Assembly (NCBI RefSeq): GCF_009765865.1
Contig: NZ_LMUQ01000061.1
Coordinates: 328,752-373,711 of the forward strand
Direction: 5' to 3'
DNA length: 44,960 nucleotides
Source of the DNA: Acidisoma sp. L85
GTDB lineage: Bacteria > Pseudomonadota > Alphaproteobacteria > Acetobacterales > Acetobacteraceae
The notes beneath the pieces were generated by a model. The model was not told the origin of the DNA and did no database searches. It saw only the letters and a list, made by a program, of their open reading frames with translations. Every line of letters begins with the position of its first letter. Positions within the stretch are counted from its first letter, which is position 1. This document shows, one piece after another, positions 25,435 to 34,244 of the stretch. The position numbers and the translations under genes were made by a program.

Positions 25435-27873
25435 TCAACTCGGCAGCCACCGGGACAACGCTGCCGCCAGTTCGGCGGAAACAAGGGGTTTGCTGACGAC
25501 TTCGCAAACCCCGGCGCCCGCCAGCTCATCGGCACCAAGCTCGCCTGCTGAGCAAGCCAATAGAATCGGCAGGTCCGGTGCCATACCATGCAGCTTTTTC
25601 GTGACCGCAAGAGCCTGAGCAATCGGCATGAGATGGCTGATCAGGGCTGCATCGAACCGCCGCGGCGTTAAACGGCATGCGCTGAGAGCCTGATCCGGAT
25701 CAGCGAATCCGATGGGCTCATAGCCGAGGGCGGCGACGATCTCCTCGTCATGCAGTAGCCGTGCATGATCATCGTCAATGACCAGGATGGCCTCGCCGCT
25801 GCCCTGCATCGTCCCAGCCTCATGCAAAATCCGGCTCGTTCCAGCAATCTGCGGCAGCCAAACCTCGAAAAGACTGCCCTCGCCCAACTGGCTCCGAACG
25901 TCGATCGCTCCGCCATGGTCCCGCACGATCTCCCGGACTGTCGCGAGACCAAGCCCATTTCCGCCCAGGCGGGTCGTGAAGAATGGCTCGAACAATCGAT
26001 CGAGCGTCTCGGCATCCATGCCGCGACCGGTATCTCGCACACTGATGCGAACATAACTCCCAGGGACAAGACAGCCATGGCTCAACTGTCGAGTGACCAA
26101 CACCCGATGGATCTCCGTCGTTACTTCCGCCGTGCAAGGGCAATCCATGGCCTGGGCCGCGTTGTTGCACAGATTCATGATGACCTGCTGCAGTTGCACG
26201 GGATCGCCGGACACGATCGCGGCCTCCGGTGTCGCGCCGATTACCAACCGAACATCCGGCTGAAGGGATGCCTGCAACAGCGATTGCGTTTCAGCCATGA
26301 GCGATCGCAGAGCGATCGTCCGGTGCGGCATGTTCTTGCGGCGGCCGAAGTTCAGGATCTGGTCGATCAGATCGCGCGCGCGCTCGGCCGCGTGGCGGAT
26401 GCCCTCAAGATTGCGCGCCAAACGGCTTTTCGGAAAGGCATGCGATTCCTCCATTTCGGTATAGCCGAGGATGGCGCCGATGATGTTGTTGAAGTTGTGG
26501 GCAACACCGCTCGCCAGCGCACCAATCGTCTCCATTCGCCGAGCCTGTTGCAGACTCGACTCAAGCCGCGTCCGATCACGTTCGAGCACCGCGTGTTCCA
26601 CCGCATTCGCGATCGGCTCGACCGCCATCCGCAGCAGGCCAGAGTCACTGGCGGGCCAGGTCATGGGCTTTCCAATGGCATCAAAACCGAGGGCGCCGCG
26701 GCTGCCATCGAGCCCGTTAGCCGGAATGCAAATCCAGCCGCGCAGCCCAGCGCCCTTGAGCGCAGATTTCTCCGCCCCCTCCGGCATTCGCTCGACGGAG
26801 GGAATGTAGATCACGCCTTCGGCCCGCGCGTCCCATTTGGCCACAGCCAAGCCTTGCATCGGCCACTCGGGCGGCCGCGCACGGCCGTCCCGGCACCACC
26901 AATAGGGTCGCAATTGTTCCGACGATCCAATGAAATAGGCCCGGTCCGCTCCAACCCATTCCGCAAGCGTCGCAAGCGCGGAGGTAACACGCCTGTCGAT
27001 CTCATCGGCCCTGCTATCGACGAAACCGATCGAGATAGCCGCAATCGCATGCTCGAACGTCGCCCTGCGCTGCAGCGCCCGGAAATGACGCCGGAGCTGT
27101 GAGCCGAGATAGACCAGCCAGGCAAGCAAAAGCATCGACGTCACATAGAGAAGTAGCTCGTAACGCCGGGCATTCGCTCGGGACGCCTGCTGGTGAGCAA
27201 GAACGCTGCTACGAACGGCCTCCAATCTTGCCGATCGCGGCAAGTCGTAGAGCGATCTCAACACTTGGTCTGTCGCCGGCAACAGGTCGTGAAGCAGCCG
27301 GCCATGCGCCAGAATACCGTCGACGAGGTCGTTGTCGGGGTCCACGGGTGCTTGCTGGGCAAGCCGGTTCAAAGCGGCCTCAACTTCTCCGGCCGATGCT
27401 ACCGACGTATCGAGCGTCAGATGAAGCATGGAAGTCGCCAAAACGGTCATCGCGGAAGCGAGCGGCCCTTCCTGCACGGCACTTCCGAATTTGCCACTCA
27501 GCAAACCAAAATAGGCGAGCGAATTCTGTAGCAGGGCATTGTCGCTTTTGAACTGTTCGGTCAGTTCATCTTGCTCCCCGACCATTTCCTCGAGTGGCCC
27601 AAGAACCTTCGGATCCACGCCCTGCTGGCGGAGTTGGCCGAGGAAGCCGTGTAGTGCTGTCATCCTCCGATTCACCGGATCATAGTCGCGCAGCAGGCCG
27701 GCGCGCGCATTAAGGATGTCCTGGCGCAGCGCGCTCTCCGTCACCGAGAATTTGGAGACCACCGAGAGCATTCCGTCGTATCGCGATGCTTGAGGATCCA
27801 TGCCGAGCAGCGACAGCCCTGACAGAACCAGCAGAAGCAGGGTGACAAAGGCGATGCTCGGAATCGTCTTCAT
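25435..27873 (-). CDS. VirA-like hybrid sensor histidine kinase with degenerate receiver
   Basis: 812 residues. TM1 (8-24), an all-helical periplasmic domain (about 30-238), TM2 (240-258), a GAF-like linker (about 270-430), then HisKA with His459 (GVAHNFNN), the ATPase N-box NLCNNAAQAM (567-576), DTGRGM (614-619) and GGNGLGLA. The C-terminal receiver (695-812) keeps the acidic pocket (DDD 700-702) and Lys795, but the acceptor position is Ser746 (ALISHLMP). This layout is that of Agrobacterium VirA. The ATG overlaps the stop of the peroxidase gene (ATGA), and a VirG-like regulator begins the operon. It probably phosphorylates that regulator in response to a periplasmic signal; the receiver can at most act as a non-phosphorylated modulator. 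Confidence 0.88.
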   Translation of the reverse strand: MKTIPSIAFVTLLLLVLSGLSLLGMDPQASRYDGMLSVVSKFSVTESALRQDILNARAGLLRDYDPVNRRMTALHGFLGQLRQQGVDPKVLGPLEEMVGEQDELTEQFKSDNALLQNSLAYFGLLSGKFGSAVQEGPLASAMTVLATSMLHLTLDTSVASAGEVEAALNRLAQQAPVDPDNDLVDGILAHGRLLHDLLPATDQVLRSLYDLPRSARLEAVRSSVLAHQQASRANARRYELLLYVTSMLLLAWLVYLGSQLRRHFRALQRRATFEHAIAAISIGFVDSRADEIDRRVTSALATLAEWVGADRAYFIGSSEQLRPYWWCRDGRARPPEWPMQGLAVAKWDARAEGVIYIPSVERMPEGAEKSALKGAGLRGWICIPANGLDGSRGALGFDAIGKPMTWPASDSGLLRMAVEPIANAVEHAVLERDRTRLESSLQQARRMETIGALASGVAHNFNNIIGAILGYTEMEESHAFPKSRLARNLEGIRHAAERARDLIDQILNFGRRKNMPHRTIALRSLMAETQSLLQASLQPDVRLVIGATPEAAIVSGDPVQLQQVIMNLCNNAAQAMDCPCTAEVTTEIHRVLVTRQLSHGCLVPGSYVRISVRDTGRGMDAETLDRLFEPFFTTRLGGNGLGLATVREIVRDHGGAIDVRSQLGEGSLFEVWLPQIAGTSRILHEAGTMQGSGEAILVIDDDHARLLHDEEIVAALGYEPIGFADPDQALSACRLTPRRFDAALISHLMPIAQALAVTKKLHGMAPDLPILLACSAGELGADELAGAGVCEVVSKPLVSAELAAALSRWLPS

Positions 27874-28883
27874 CGAGGTGCCGTCAATGGTCTGCCGTGA
27901 TAGACTCCGGTCAGACTGTCGAGAAATGCGGTGATCGCCTTGACTTGCTCATCAGAGAGGACACGATCGAGCTGGGCGTACCCCATCTTGCGCACGGCAA
28001 CCGCCAGTGTTGGAGCGCCTCCGTCGTGGAAATACGGCGCCGTTGTCGCGACATTGCGCAGGCTTGGTACCCGCAGGATTACCGGCCGACCCGCAAGGGG
28101 ATTGTTGAAAATGCCGCTCTGCTCGATCAGGTTGCCTCCGACATTGACGCCTTGATGGCAGGCGACGCAGCCGAACGACTTGAAGAGATGATAACCCTCG
28201 ACAGCCTCCTTCGAGAGCGCACCGCTATCGCCGCGAAGCCAATGGTCGAACGGGCTGTCCGGCGTGAGCAGTGACCGCTCGTAGGCGGCGATGGCATCGA
28301 TCAGACTCTGCCTATCCGGGCCGTGCCCATACACTGCTTCGAATTGCTGGTCGACGCCCTTTTCTTGCGTCAGCACCCGAACATCGGCGTCGACGCTCAT
28401 CGCCATGCCGCGCCGATCAGTGAGCGCCCCCCCAGCCTGATCCTCCAGGGTGCGAATATTGCCCTCCCAGTTCAGCCGGTAGTTGAGCGCGGCATTGAAG
28501 ACTGTCGGCGTATTGAACGTTACCGCAGCGCCGCCCGGCACTGTCTCGACCTTTTGGTCACTGGCCCCGTTGCTGTGGATGTCATGGCAGGACGAGCATG
28601 AAACCTTGCCGTCGCGGGAAAGTCGCGGATCACTGAACAGATCTTCGCCAAGCGCGATTTTGAGCGGATCAGCAACGGGAGGTTGCGGGACTGGGGAAAT
28701 GGGCTCGTTGCCCACGAAGAAGCCGGGGGTTGGGGCGCTGGGTGGAACCTGGGCTAGCGCATCGCCGGAGACCAACAACAACACGAGGGCAAGACCAGCC
28801 CCGCGCCACCTACTGCCTGTCGCGTCTCCGCCGATAGACTGATGTTCTGGTTTCATGGTCAGCACGCCGCGAGCGCGGCGCAT
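27870..28883 (-). CDS. diheme cytochrome c peroxidase (MauG/CcpA family), first copy
   Basis: A 337-residue periplasmic protein. An N-terminal signal peptide (hydrophobic LALVLLLVSG, cut near DALAQ) precedes two c-type heme sites, CSSCH at 96-100 and CVACH at 239-243. Family blocks include DLFSDPRLSRDG, LNWEGNIRTLEDQA and RVPSLRNVATTAPYFHDGG; Met300 in RKMGYAQ is a possible axial ligand. The start is the ATG at 28883 because GGAGA lies six bases before it; ATGs at 28907 and 28856 are alternatives. Members reduce H2O2 or oxidise protein or small substrates. Lying between the response regulator (38 bp gap) and the kinase (overlap), it may shape the signal that the kinase senses. Confidence 0.9.
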   Translation of the reverse strand: MRRARGVLTMKPEHQSIGGDATGSRWRGAGLALVLLLVSGDALAQVPPSAPTPGFFVGNEPISPVPQPPVADPLKIALGEDLFSDPRLSRDGKVSCSSCHDIHSNGASDQKVETVPGGAAVTFNTPTVFNAALNYRLNWEGNIRTLEDQAGGALTDRRGMAMSVDADVRVLTQEKGVDQQFEAVYGHGPDRQSLIDAIAAYERSLLTPDSPFDHWLRGDSGALSKEAVEGYHLFKSFGCVACHQGVNVGGNLIEQSGIFNNPLAGRPVILRVPSLRNVATTAPYFHDGGAPTLAVAVRKMGYAQLDRVLSDEQVKAITAFLDSLTGVYHGRPLTAPR

Positions 28884-28921
28884 GACGTCTCCATCCAGCG
28901 ACGGCATCGTTGCGGCGGTGC

Positions 28922-29674
28922 CTAATATTGCTGAACCGGCAAGCTGAAGCGATAGCCGACGCCGCGCTCAGTTTGAATCGCGCGCGGCGCACTCGGATCA
29001 GCCTCCAGCTTTCGCCGCAGCCGCAAAACCTGCACGTCGATGCTGCGATCGAAGACATCCTCATGCACACGCGTCGCCTGCAGCAGATGCTCGCGCGTCA
29101 GAGGCCGCCCCGGCGCATTCAGGAAGGCGACCAGCAGGGCATATTCGCCCTTGGTCAGAGGCACCGTCGCACCTTCGGGATTGAGAAGGCGGTGCGCCCG
29201 CAGGTCCAGTTCCCAGCCTTCGAACCTGAAACCACCTGAGGCAGGCTCATGCTCCGATGCCGCTCGACCGAAATCGTGGCGCCGGAGCACCGCGCGAACC
29301 CGCGCCAGCAACTCGCGCAGCCCAAACGGCTTCGTGACGTAATCGTCCGCGCCGAGCTCCAATCCGACAACCCGGTCGATCTCGTCGCGGCGATGGCCCG
29401 TCATGATGATCACCGGCACATCCGAGCGCGACCGGATGTCACGCAGCACATCGAGCCCGTCATCCTTGTCGAGCCTGAGATCAAGAAGCACCAGGTTCGG
29501 CTCCCGCGCCGCAAATTGCCGCGACATTTCCTCGCGGTTGCTGGCCGACAGAACCCGCATGCTCTGCCCCTCTAAATAATTCACCAGCATCCGGCGAAGC
29601 TCCGCATCATCGTCCACCACGAGGATACGGGGCTGTGACAAGTCAGCGGCGCCGGAATTGCCAAGTTTCAGCAT
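28922..29674 (-). CDS. VirG-like OmpR-family response regulator
   Basis: 250 residues. The receiver domain has DDD at 21-23, phospho-acceptor Asp65 (LVLLDLRL), Thr92 and Lys115. A winged helix of the OmpR type fills about 145-248. The end, RLRRKLEADPSAPRAIQT followed by RGVGYRF, and the stretch FEGWELDLRAHRL closely resemble Agrobacterium VirG, the partner of VirA. It is the first gene of the three-gene operon with the peroxidase and VirA-like kinase, and transcribed away from a 604-bp intergenic region that probably holds its promoter and targets. Confidence 0.92.
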   Translation of the reverse strand: MLKLGNSGAADLSQPRILVVDDDAELRRMLVNYLEGQSMRVLSASNREEMSRQFAAREPNLVLLDLRLDKDDGLDVLRDIRSRSDVPVIIMTGHRRDEIDRVVGLELGADDYVTKPFGLRELLARVRAVLRRHDFGRAASEHEPASGGFRFEGWELDLRAHRLLNPEGATVPLTKGEYALLVAFLNAPGRPLTREHLLQATRVHEDVFDRSIDVQVLRLRRKLEADPSAPRAIQTERGVGYRFSLPVQQY

Positions 29675-30278
29675 TTGATAAGCACTCCCGCGCCTGCAAC
29701 GCGCAAATCCCGATGGGATCTTAAATAGAACCGAGCCGCCTCAACGCCACCGATCGCCCCTTTCGAGCAGAGTAGCCATATGGCCACTCGTCTCGCAGAT
29801 CCATCGTCCGCCACACACGACTCCCGATTTCCCGAGCCTGAGCATGCACATATTAAGGAGATAGCACCATAGTCATGATCGCAACTGCGCTCTTCTCTGG
29901 GCGCACGGTCCTAGGGAAATTCATGACCCCGCGACGCTTTCCTTGTATTAACTTGAGTTAACTTCGCGGAGATGGCTGCCTGGACTCAACCGCTCGTTGT
30001 CGGCGCCTGAAATTTTCTGCCTGCATCTTCTCAACAACGCGTTTTCTTCTCAGTATCAGAGCTCCAGGCACATATCTGTCTATCATGGAAAAATGGAATG
30101 ATTATTTAGAAGCGACAAGCCTTGCGCAACCCACTCGCAGACGAAGAAAATGATTGGGGAGCAGAAGGCATTCGCGACATTTCAACCGTAACTTGTCTGG
30201 GCCTATCGGACGCCGAGCCGTAACCGGGCGCATCTAGGTCTCCACTCGGACCACCAACCGAGATGGAGCTACTTCTTC
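29675..30278. promoter_or_regulatory. 604-bp divergent intergenic region with a TTAACT-TG-AGTTAA inverted repeat
   Basis: This AT-richer region separates the response-regulator operon from the glycosyltransferase. A 6-bp inverted repeat with 2-base spacer lies at 29948-29961 and is a candidate operator. A 22-codon ORF (30085-30153) ending in several Arg has no ribosome binding site and I do not call it. No vir-box-like sequence was recognised. Confidence 0.45.
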
Positions 30279-31670
30279 GTGAAGATAATTCTCGCTTCGA
30301 ACCCATTCATGGGACACCTCAACCCGCTTCTGGCAATCGGACGTATCTTGATTGCCGAGGGTCATCAGGTTGCGGGCCTCACAGCTACCATTATGCGGAA
30401 GCGCATAGAGGCAATCGGCGCGACTTTCTATCCGTTCCCCGGCCGCGCCGATCAGGATCTGAGCGATTTGACGGCTATATATCCGGAATTCGGCCTCATG
30501 CCCCCCGGACTGGAGAAGGCCCGCTTCAGTGTGGAGCGCCTGTTTATCGATATGATTCCCGGGCAGTACGAGGGCCTCATGCAGGTTCTGAGCGAATTTC
30601 CGGCGGATCTTATCATCGCCGAAAATCTCTTCATGGGTGCCCTTCCCATGTTGCTCGGTCCACGCGCGAAGCGTCCTCCCATCATTCTGTGTGGCACGAC
30701 CTACCTTTTCTGGCATCGCAACGATGGCGTGCCCATTCTCGGTGGCTTTCCTATGGCGGCCGAGAATGCCCGGCGCGAGCAATTCGAAGCGGCATCCGAG
30801 GAGTTCGAAGCGGTCTTCATGGAGCCTGCCAACCGCTCAGCGAATGAATGCCTGAGGGGAATAGGTTGCGGACCACTTCCCACGAATATCTTCGATTCGC
30901 TCGTTACCCTGCCCGATGCGTATCTACAGCTTACGACGCCAAACTTCGAATTTCCCCGTGCAGACCTACCGGACTCCGTGCGGTTCATCGGGCCGCTGCC
31001 GATCATGGCAAAGCAAGCGCCCCTCCCCCCATGGGCCGATGAGCTGGATGGCTCTCGCAAAGTCGTTCTCGTCACACAGGGAACAGTCGCGAACTATGAT
31101 TTCAGCCATCTGGTGGCGCCGGCGCTGGCGGCACTCGCCGATGACCCGGAGTTGCTTGTGGTTGTCACGACCGGCGGCCGGCCGACCGACGCGGTTCCCG
31201 GTCGGATCCCCGCCAATGCGCGGCTGGCGTCATATCTGCCGTTTGAGTGGTTGCTCCCGAAAATAGATGTGTTTGTCACAAACGGTGGCTACGGAAGCGT
31301 CAATCAGGCGCTGAGTTTTGGCGTCCCCCTCGTCACCGCCGGGATGACCGAGGACAAGGCAGATGTGAATGCGCGTGTCGCCTGGTCGGGCGTCGGCATC
31401 AATCTCGAGACCAACGAACCGACGGCAGAGGCGCTACGTCGGGCCGTGCGAATCGTTCTGGGCGACCCCGAATACCAGAGGCGGGCTTCGCATATTGCCA
31501 ACGAGATGCGACAGATCGATACGAAGTCGAAGTTTTTGCAGATTGTCGACGAGGTTTCGCGACCAACGGCTGAAACTCGCTTCCCCTTGGGCATGACGGG
31601 GCGCGGTGCATTCGCGGACCGGCACAGAGCCACGTTCAGCCGGGACAAGAGCATCGTCCAACTTCGCTGA
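30279..31670 (+). CDS. UGT/MGT-like glycosyltransferase (GT-B fold, GT1 family)
   Basis: 463 residues. The N-terminal Rossmann half starts MKIILASNPFMGHLNPLLAI, with the catalytic His of GT1 enzymes in GHLNP. The C-terminal donor-binding half has VVLVTQGTVANYDFSHLV, SYLPFEWLLPKIDVFVTNGG and GGYGSVNQALSFGVPLV, the NDP-sugar signature. Members attach a sugar to lipids, carotenoids or small aglycones in the cytosol. The start is GTG behind GGAG. The 40-residue C-terminal extension is hydrophilic and not typical. It stands alone, divergent from the VirG-like operon, so it could be one of its targets; acceptor unknown. Confidence 0.88.
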   Translation: MKIILASNPFMGHLNPLLAIGRILIAEGHQVAGLTATIMRKRIEAIGATFYPFPGRADQDLSDLTAIYPEFGLMPPGLEKARFSVERLFIDMIPGQYEGLMQVLSEFPADLIIAENLFMGALPMLLGPRAKRPPIILCGTTYLFWHRNDGVPILGGFPMAAENARREQFEAASEEFEAVFMEPANRSANECLRGIGCGPLPTNIFDSLVTLPDAYLQLTTPNFEFPRADLPDSVRFIGPLPIMAKQAPLPPWADELDGSRKVVLVTQGTVANYDFSHLVAPALAALADDPELLVVVTTGGRPTDAVPGRIPANARLASYLPFEWLLPKIDVFVTNGGYGSVNQALSFGVPLVTAGMTEDKADVNARVAWSGVGINLETNEPTAEALRRAVRIVLGDPEYQRRASHIANEMRQIDTKSKFLQIVDEVSRPTAETRFPLGMTGRGAFADRHRATFSRDKSIVQLR

Positions 31671-31696
31671 CTTTTGCAGAGCGCGCCTACGAAGGA

Positions 31697-31716
31697 AGCC
31701 GGTGAAGTCGCCGGCT
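31697..31716. terminator. possible bidirectional terminator hairpin
   Basis: AGCCGG and CCGGCT form a 6-bp stem with an 8-base loop between the convergent ends of the glycosyltransferase and the chorismate mutase. There is no clear T-run, so this is tentative. Confidence 0.3.
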
Positions 31717-31774
31717 CCGAGAGCGGAGATGCGACGACCTCGGCGAGATCGGATTCGAGCTCGGTGCGAACTGC

Positions 31775-32071
31775 TCAGCGCGGCAAAGCCTCGTGATGCC
31801 GGATGACCTCGCGCACGATAAAGCCAAAAAACTTCTCGGCGAATTCGGGGTCGAGTTTTGCGTCGAGGGCGAGCTGCCTTAAGCGGGCGACCTGATGCGC
31901 TTCACGCTCGGGGTCTGCCGGCGGCAGATTGTGCTCCGCCTTCAGGAGGCCAATCTTCTGGGTGCAGCGAAATCGTTCGGCCAACATATGGATGAGAGCT
32001 GCATCGATATTATCGATGCTTTCGCGGATCTCCAGAAGTTTTGAGATGGCCGGCGAATCGGTGTGCGTCAT
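31775..32071 (-). CDS. chorismate mutase (AroQ class)
   Basis: 98 residues, all-helical, the length of monofunctional AroQ enzymes. Characteristic features are LLEIRESIDNIDAALIHMLA (Arg and the D-x-x-L-x-x-L-x-x-R pattern), RFRCTQKIGLLKAEHNLP (the Lys/Arg binding the substrate carboxylates) and REAHQVARLRQLA. It converts chorismate to prephenate in phenylalanine and tyrosine synthesis, or in secondary metabolism. No signal peptide. It lies 133 bp downstream of the second peroxidase in the same direction; a shared transcript is possible but not shown. Confidence 0.9.
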   Translation of the reverse strand: MTHTDSPAISKLLEIRESIDNIDAALIHMLAERFRCTQKIGLLKAEHNLPPADPEREAHQVARLRQLALDAKLDPEFAEKFFGFIVREVIRHHEALPR

Positions 32072-32204
32072 GAGCTGATCATGCCCTCGAAGGTGTGTGG
32101 ACAGGGGTTCGACGCTGGTCGCGCGTCGGGGTCTTTGTGAGCAATCGGATAGAGCAGATGTCGGCTGTACCGGAATGTCAACAATTCGGCCAAAACACCC
32201 GATC

Positions 32205-33194
32205 TCACGAGGGAGCCTTCAAAGATTTGCCTTGATACGAGCCGGTAAGGCTGCCGAGAAATGCGACGATTGCCTTGATTTGCCCGGCCGATAGCGTCCG
32301 GCCTAGCTGGGCGTATCCCATCCGGCTCACCGCTCTATCCAGGGTAGCGGCGCTCCCGTTGTGGAAATAGGGAGCGGTGACCGCAACGTTCCGCAAACTC
32401 GGCACCCGCAGGTCTATCGCCTGCTTATGAAGCAGTCCTTCAAAAATGCCCGTCCGCTCGAACAGATTGCCGCCAACGTTGACCCCCTGATGACAAGACG
32501 CGCAGCCCAGCGACTTGAAGAGCCCATAGCCGACCTGTTCCTCGTCGGAAAGGGCCTCCTTGTCGCCCAGCAGCCAGCGATCGAAGCGGCTGCCCGGTGT
32601 CAGCAAAGACCGCTCATAGGTGGCAATCGCATCCAAAAGATTTGCGCGGTTAGGCCCCTCTCCATACACCAGCTCGAATTGAATTCTCAGTGCCTTGTCA
32701 TCCGCTATGCGTTCAAGGGCATTATCCGGACTCGATGCCATGATGCGCGGATCGCTCAGGGATTGGGCAGCCTGATCCTCTAGCGAAGCGGCATTGCCCT
32801 CCCAGTTCTGCCGAAAGCTCAGCGCTGCATTGAAAACGGTATTTGTATTGAGCGGAATGAACGACCCGTCCGGCGCTCGATCGAACCGAGTTGCGCCAGC
32901 ACCGTTCGTCGTCACGTCATGGCAGGATGAACAGGCACGAGTTCCATCGCCGGAGAGGCGCGGATCACTGAAGAGTTCCGCCCCGAGCTTGACCGTGCGC
33001 GAATCAACGGAGAGCGTTTGCGGAATCGGGGTAATGGGCTCGTGATCCGCGGGAATATCGACGTTTGGGTGCGTTGACCGGGCATGCGCATGGGCTTCGC
33101 TCGCAACCAGCGACAGTCCCAGCAGCAGCCAGGTACGCCAGCGGCACGAGCCCTCTCTGCGTCGGCCGACACCGGCCGTCTCACCTATTTCCAC
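32205..33194 (-). CDS. diheme cytochrome c peroxidase (MauG/CcpA family), second copy
   Basis: A 329-residue periplasmic protein with a signal peptide (TWLLLGLSLVASEAHA) and heme sites CSSCH (88-92) and CASCH (231-235). It is clearly a paralogue of the copy at 27870-28883: RVPSLRNVAVTAPYFHNG and RMGYAQLGRTLSAGQIKAI align almost residue by residue. The start is GTG behind GGGGGAAC. It is not in the two-component operon but about 3.3 kb from that copy, with its own 304-bp upstream region. Likely role: H2O2 reduction or protein/small-molecule oxidation in the periplasm. Confidence 0.9.
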   Translation of the reverse strand: MEIGETAGVGRRREGSCRWRTWLLLGLSLVASEAHAHARSTHPNVDIPADHEPITPIPQTLSVDSRTVKLGAELFSDPRLSGDGTRACSSCHDVTTNGAGATRFDRAPDGSFIPLNTNTVFNAALSFRQNWEGNAASLEDQAAQSLSDPRIMASSPDNALERIADDKALRIQFELVYGEGPNRANLLDAIATYERSLLTPGSRFDRWLLGDKEALSDEEQVGYGLFKSLGCASCHQGVNVGGNLFERTGIFEGLLHKQAIDLRVPSLRNVAVTAPYFHNGSAATLDRAVSRMGYAQLGRTLSAGQIKAIVAFLGSLTGSYQGKSLKAPS

Positions 33195-33498
33195 GTTCCC
33201 CCAATCTGTTCAACGCGTGTCTTCCCCTGGTTCGAGATCCTCACAAGCACGTCGCCCGAGCCATGCGAATTACCGCTGAAAAAGCCATGCACTCATTGTG
33301 CTTCGATGTCAGTATCGGGCAATCCGGTTACAGATGTAATGTTCCTCGCAAAATGGGTCGGTCGTTCGGACGCCCGGCATCTATCCGCCGGCCCGTCTAC
33401 GCTACGGGTGTAGCAATATTGGCGGGGCCTGACATCCTCCGGCAACGGACAGGCGGCAATCTCTCCTGCAGCAACGGCCAAACCAACAGGAGAATCCG
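33195..33498. promoter_or_regulatory. divergent intergenic region
   Basis: 304 bp between the second peroxidase and the DUF1127 gene; both promoters should lie here. A small hairpin (CCCGT/ACGGG around 33392-33408) is visible. I find no supported gene or clear operator. Confidence 0.35.
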
Positions 33499-33792
33499 AT
33501 GCCAACTCAACCTCTCAATCTAACCTCTTTCGCGCGGTCCGAGGTCTCTCGGGGCGAGCCGCCTCGTGGATCATATAGCAAGACAAGCTCGACAGGCACG
33601 CCTCACGATCGCAGGGCTTTGGCGACGGCCTGGGCTTTTGTTTGCATGTGCGCGAGGAAATATCATTGTTTCATGCGGATGAGGCGAGCGGCTGCGGAGC
33701 TCAACGGTCTCAGCGATCACGCGTTGAAGGACATCGGGGTTGCGCGCAACGAGATCGAGTTTCGTGTGAGACAGGCTGCACGCCGCGAATAG
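33499..33792 (+). CDS. DUF1127 domain small protein
   Basis: 97 residues. The C-terminal 40 residues carry the DUF1127 pattern: RRAAAELNGLSDHALKDIGV followed by ARNEIEFRVRQAARR. The N-terminal half is Ser/Thr/Pro-rich and longer than usual for the family. Some alphaproteobacterial DUF1127 proteins bind RNA and affect sRNA turnover and phosphate or carbon metabolism. The ribosome binding site AGGAGA lies five bases upstream of the ATG. A single gene with its own promoter region. Confidence 0.82.
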   Translation: MPTQPLNLTSFARSEVSRGEPPRGSYSKTSSTGTPHDRRALATAWAFVCMCARKYHCFMRMRRAAAELNGLSDHALKDIGVARNEIEFRVRQAARRE

Positions 33793-33911
33793 CAGCGGCG
33801 AGATTCGCGGTTGACTGGCGGCTCGGAGGCGGTCTGAGGAAGTCTGCTGGCCAACCGGCCGTTCGACGACCGCCATTCATCAAATACAACACAGACACGA
33901 GGACGTAGGCT

Positions 33912-34244
33912 GTGATGATCTTTGGCCGCCGCAGGTGCTCGAGCGAGGCGCCTCAAACTGTGCCGCAATTCGAGAACGACTGGGCGATTTCGCTGGCTGC
34001 CGCCGATGCGGCTTACGAATACGTTTATGGCCGCCGCGAGTTGAAAGCTGCGCCGGGCGCGTCTTGGCTGGGCTCGACGGATCAGGGGAATCTTTCGCCG
34101 TCGGATCCGCGGCTAGACTCCGGGATGAGATCTTCGCCCCCGCGCCTGAGCGGAAGCCTGGTTGCGTCAGGCTCTTGCGGCGGCGATACGCTCTTCGATC
34201 TCAGGCCAGGACAGACCATACCGCTGGGCCAGAGCCATGCGTAG
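33912..34244 (+). CDS. hypothetical protein (doubtful)
   Basis: 110 residues from GTG. The first 55 residues (WAISLAAADAAYEYVYGRRE) look protein-like, but the rest is low-complexity and overlaps, on the opposite strand, the end of a better-supported small gene (34167-34379). No family recognised and only a weak ribosome binding site. It could be a shorter, broken gene. Confidence 0.3.
   Translation: MMIFGRRRCSSEAPQTVPQFENDWAISLAAADAAYEYVYGRRELKAAPGASWLGSTDQGNLSPSDPRLDSGMRSSPPRLSGSLVASGSCGGDTLFDLRPGQTIPLGQSHA

Noticed and set aside
25765-27102. 445-codon open frame on the plus strand
   Set aside because: It is antisense to the kinase gene, whose domains are unmistakable; composition is that of a GC-rich shadow frame.
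30085-30153. 22-codon ORF ending in an Arg-rich tail
   Set aside because: No ribosome binding site, and too short to support without conservation; kept only as a note in the intergenic entry.
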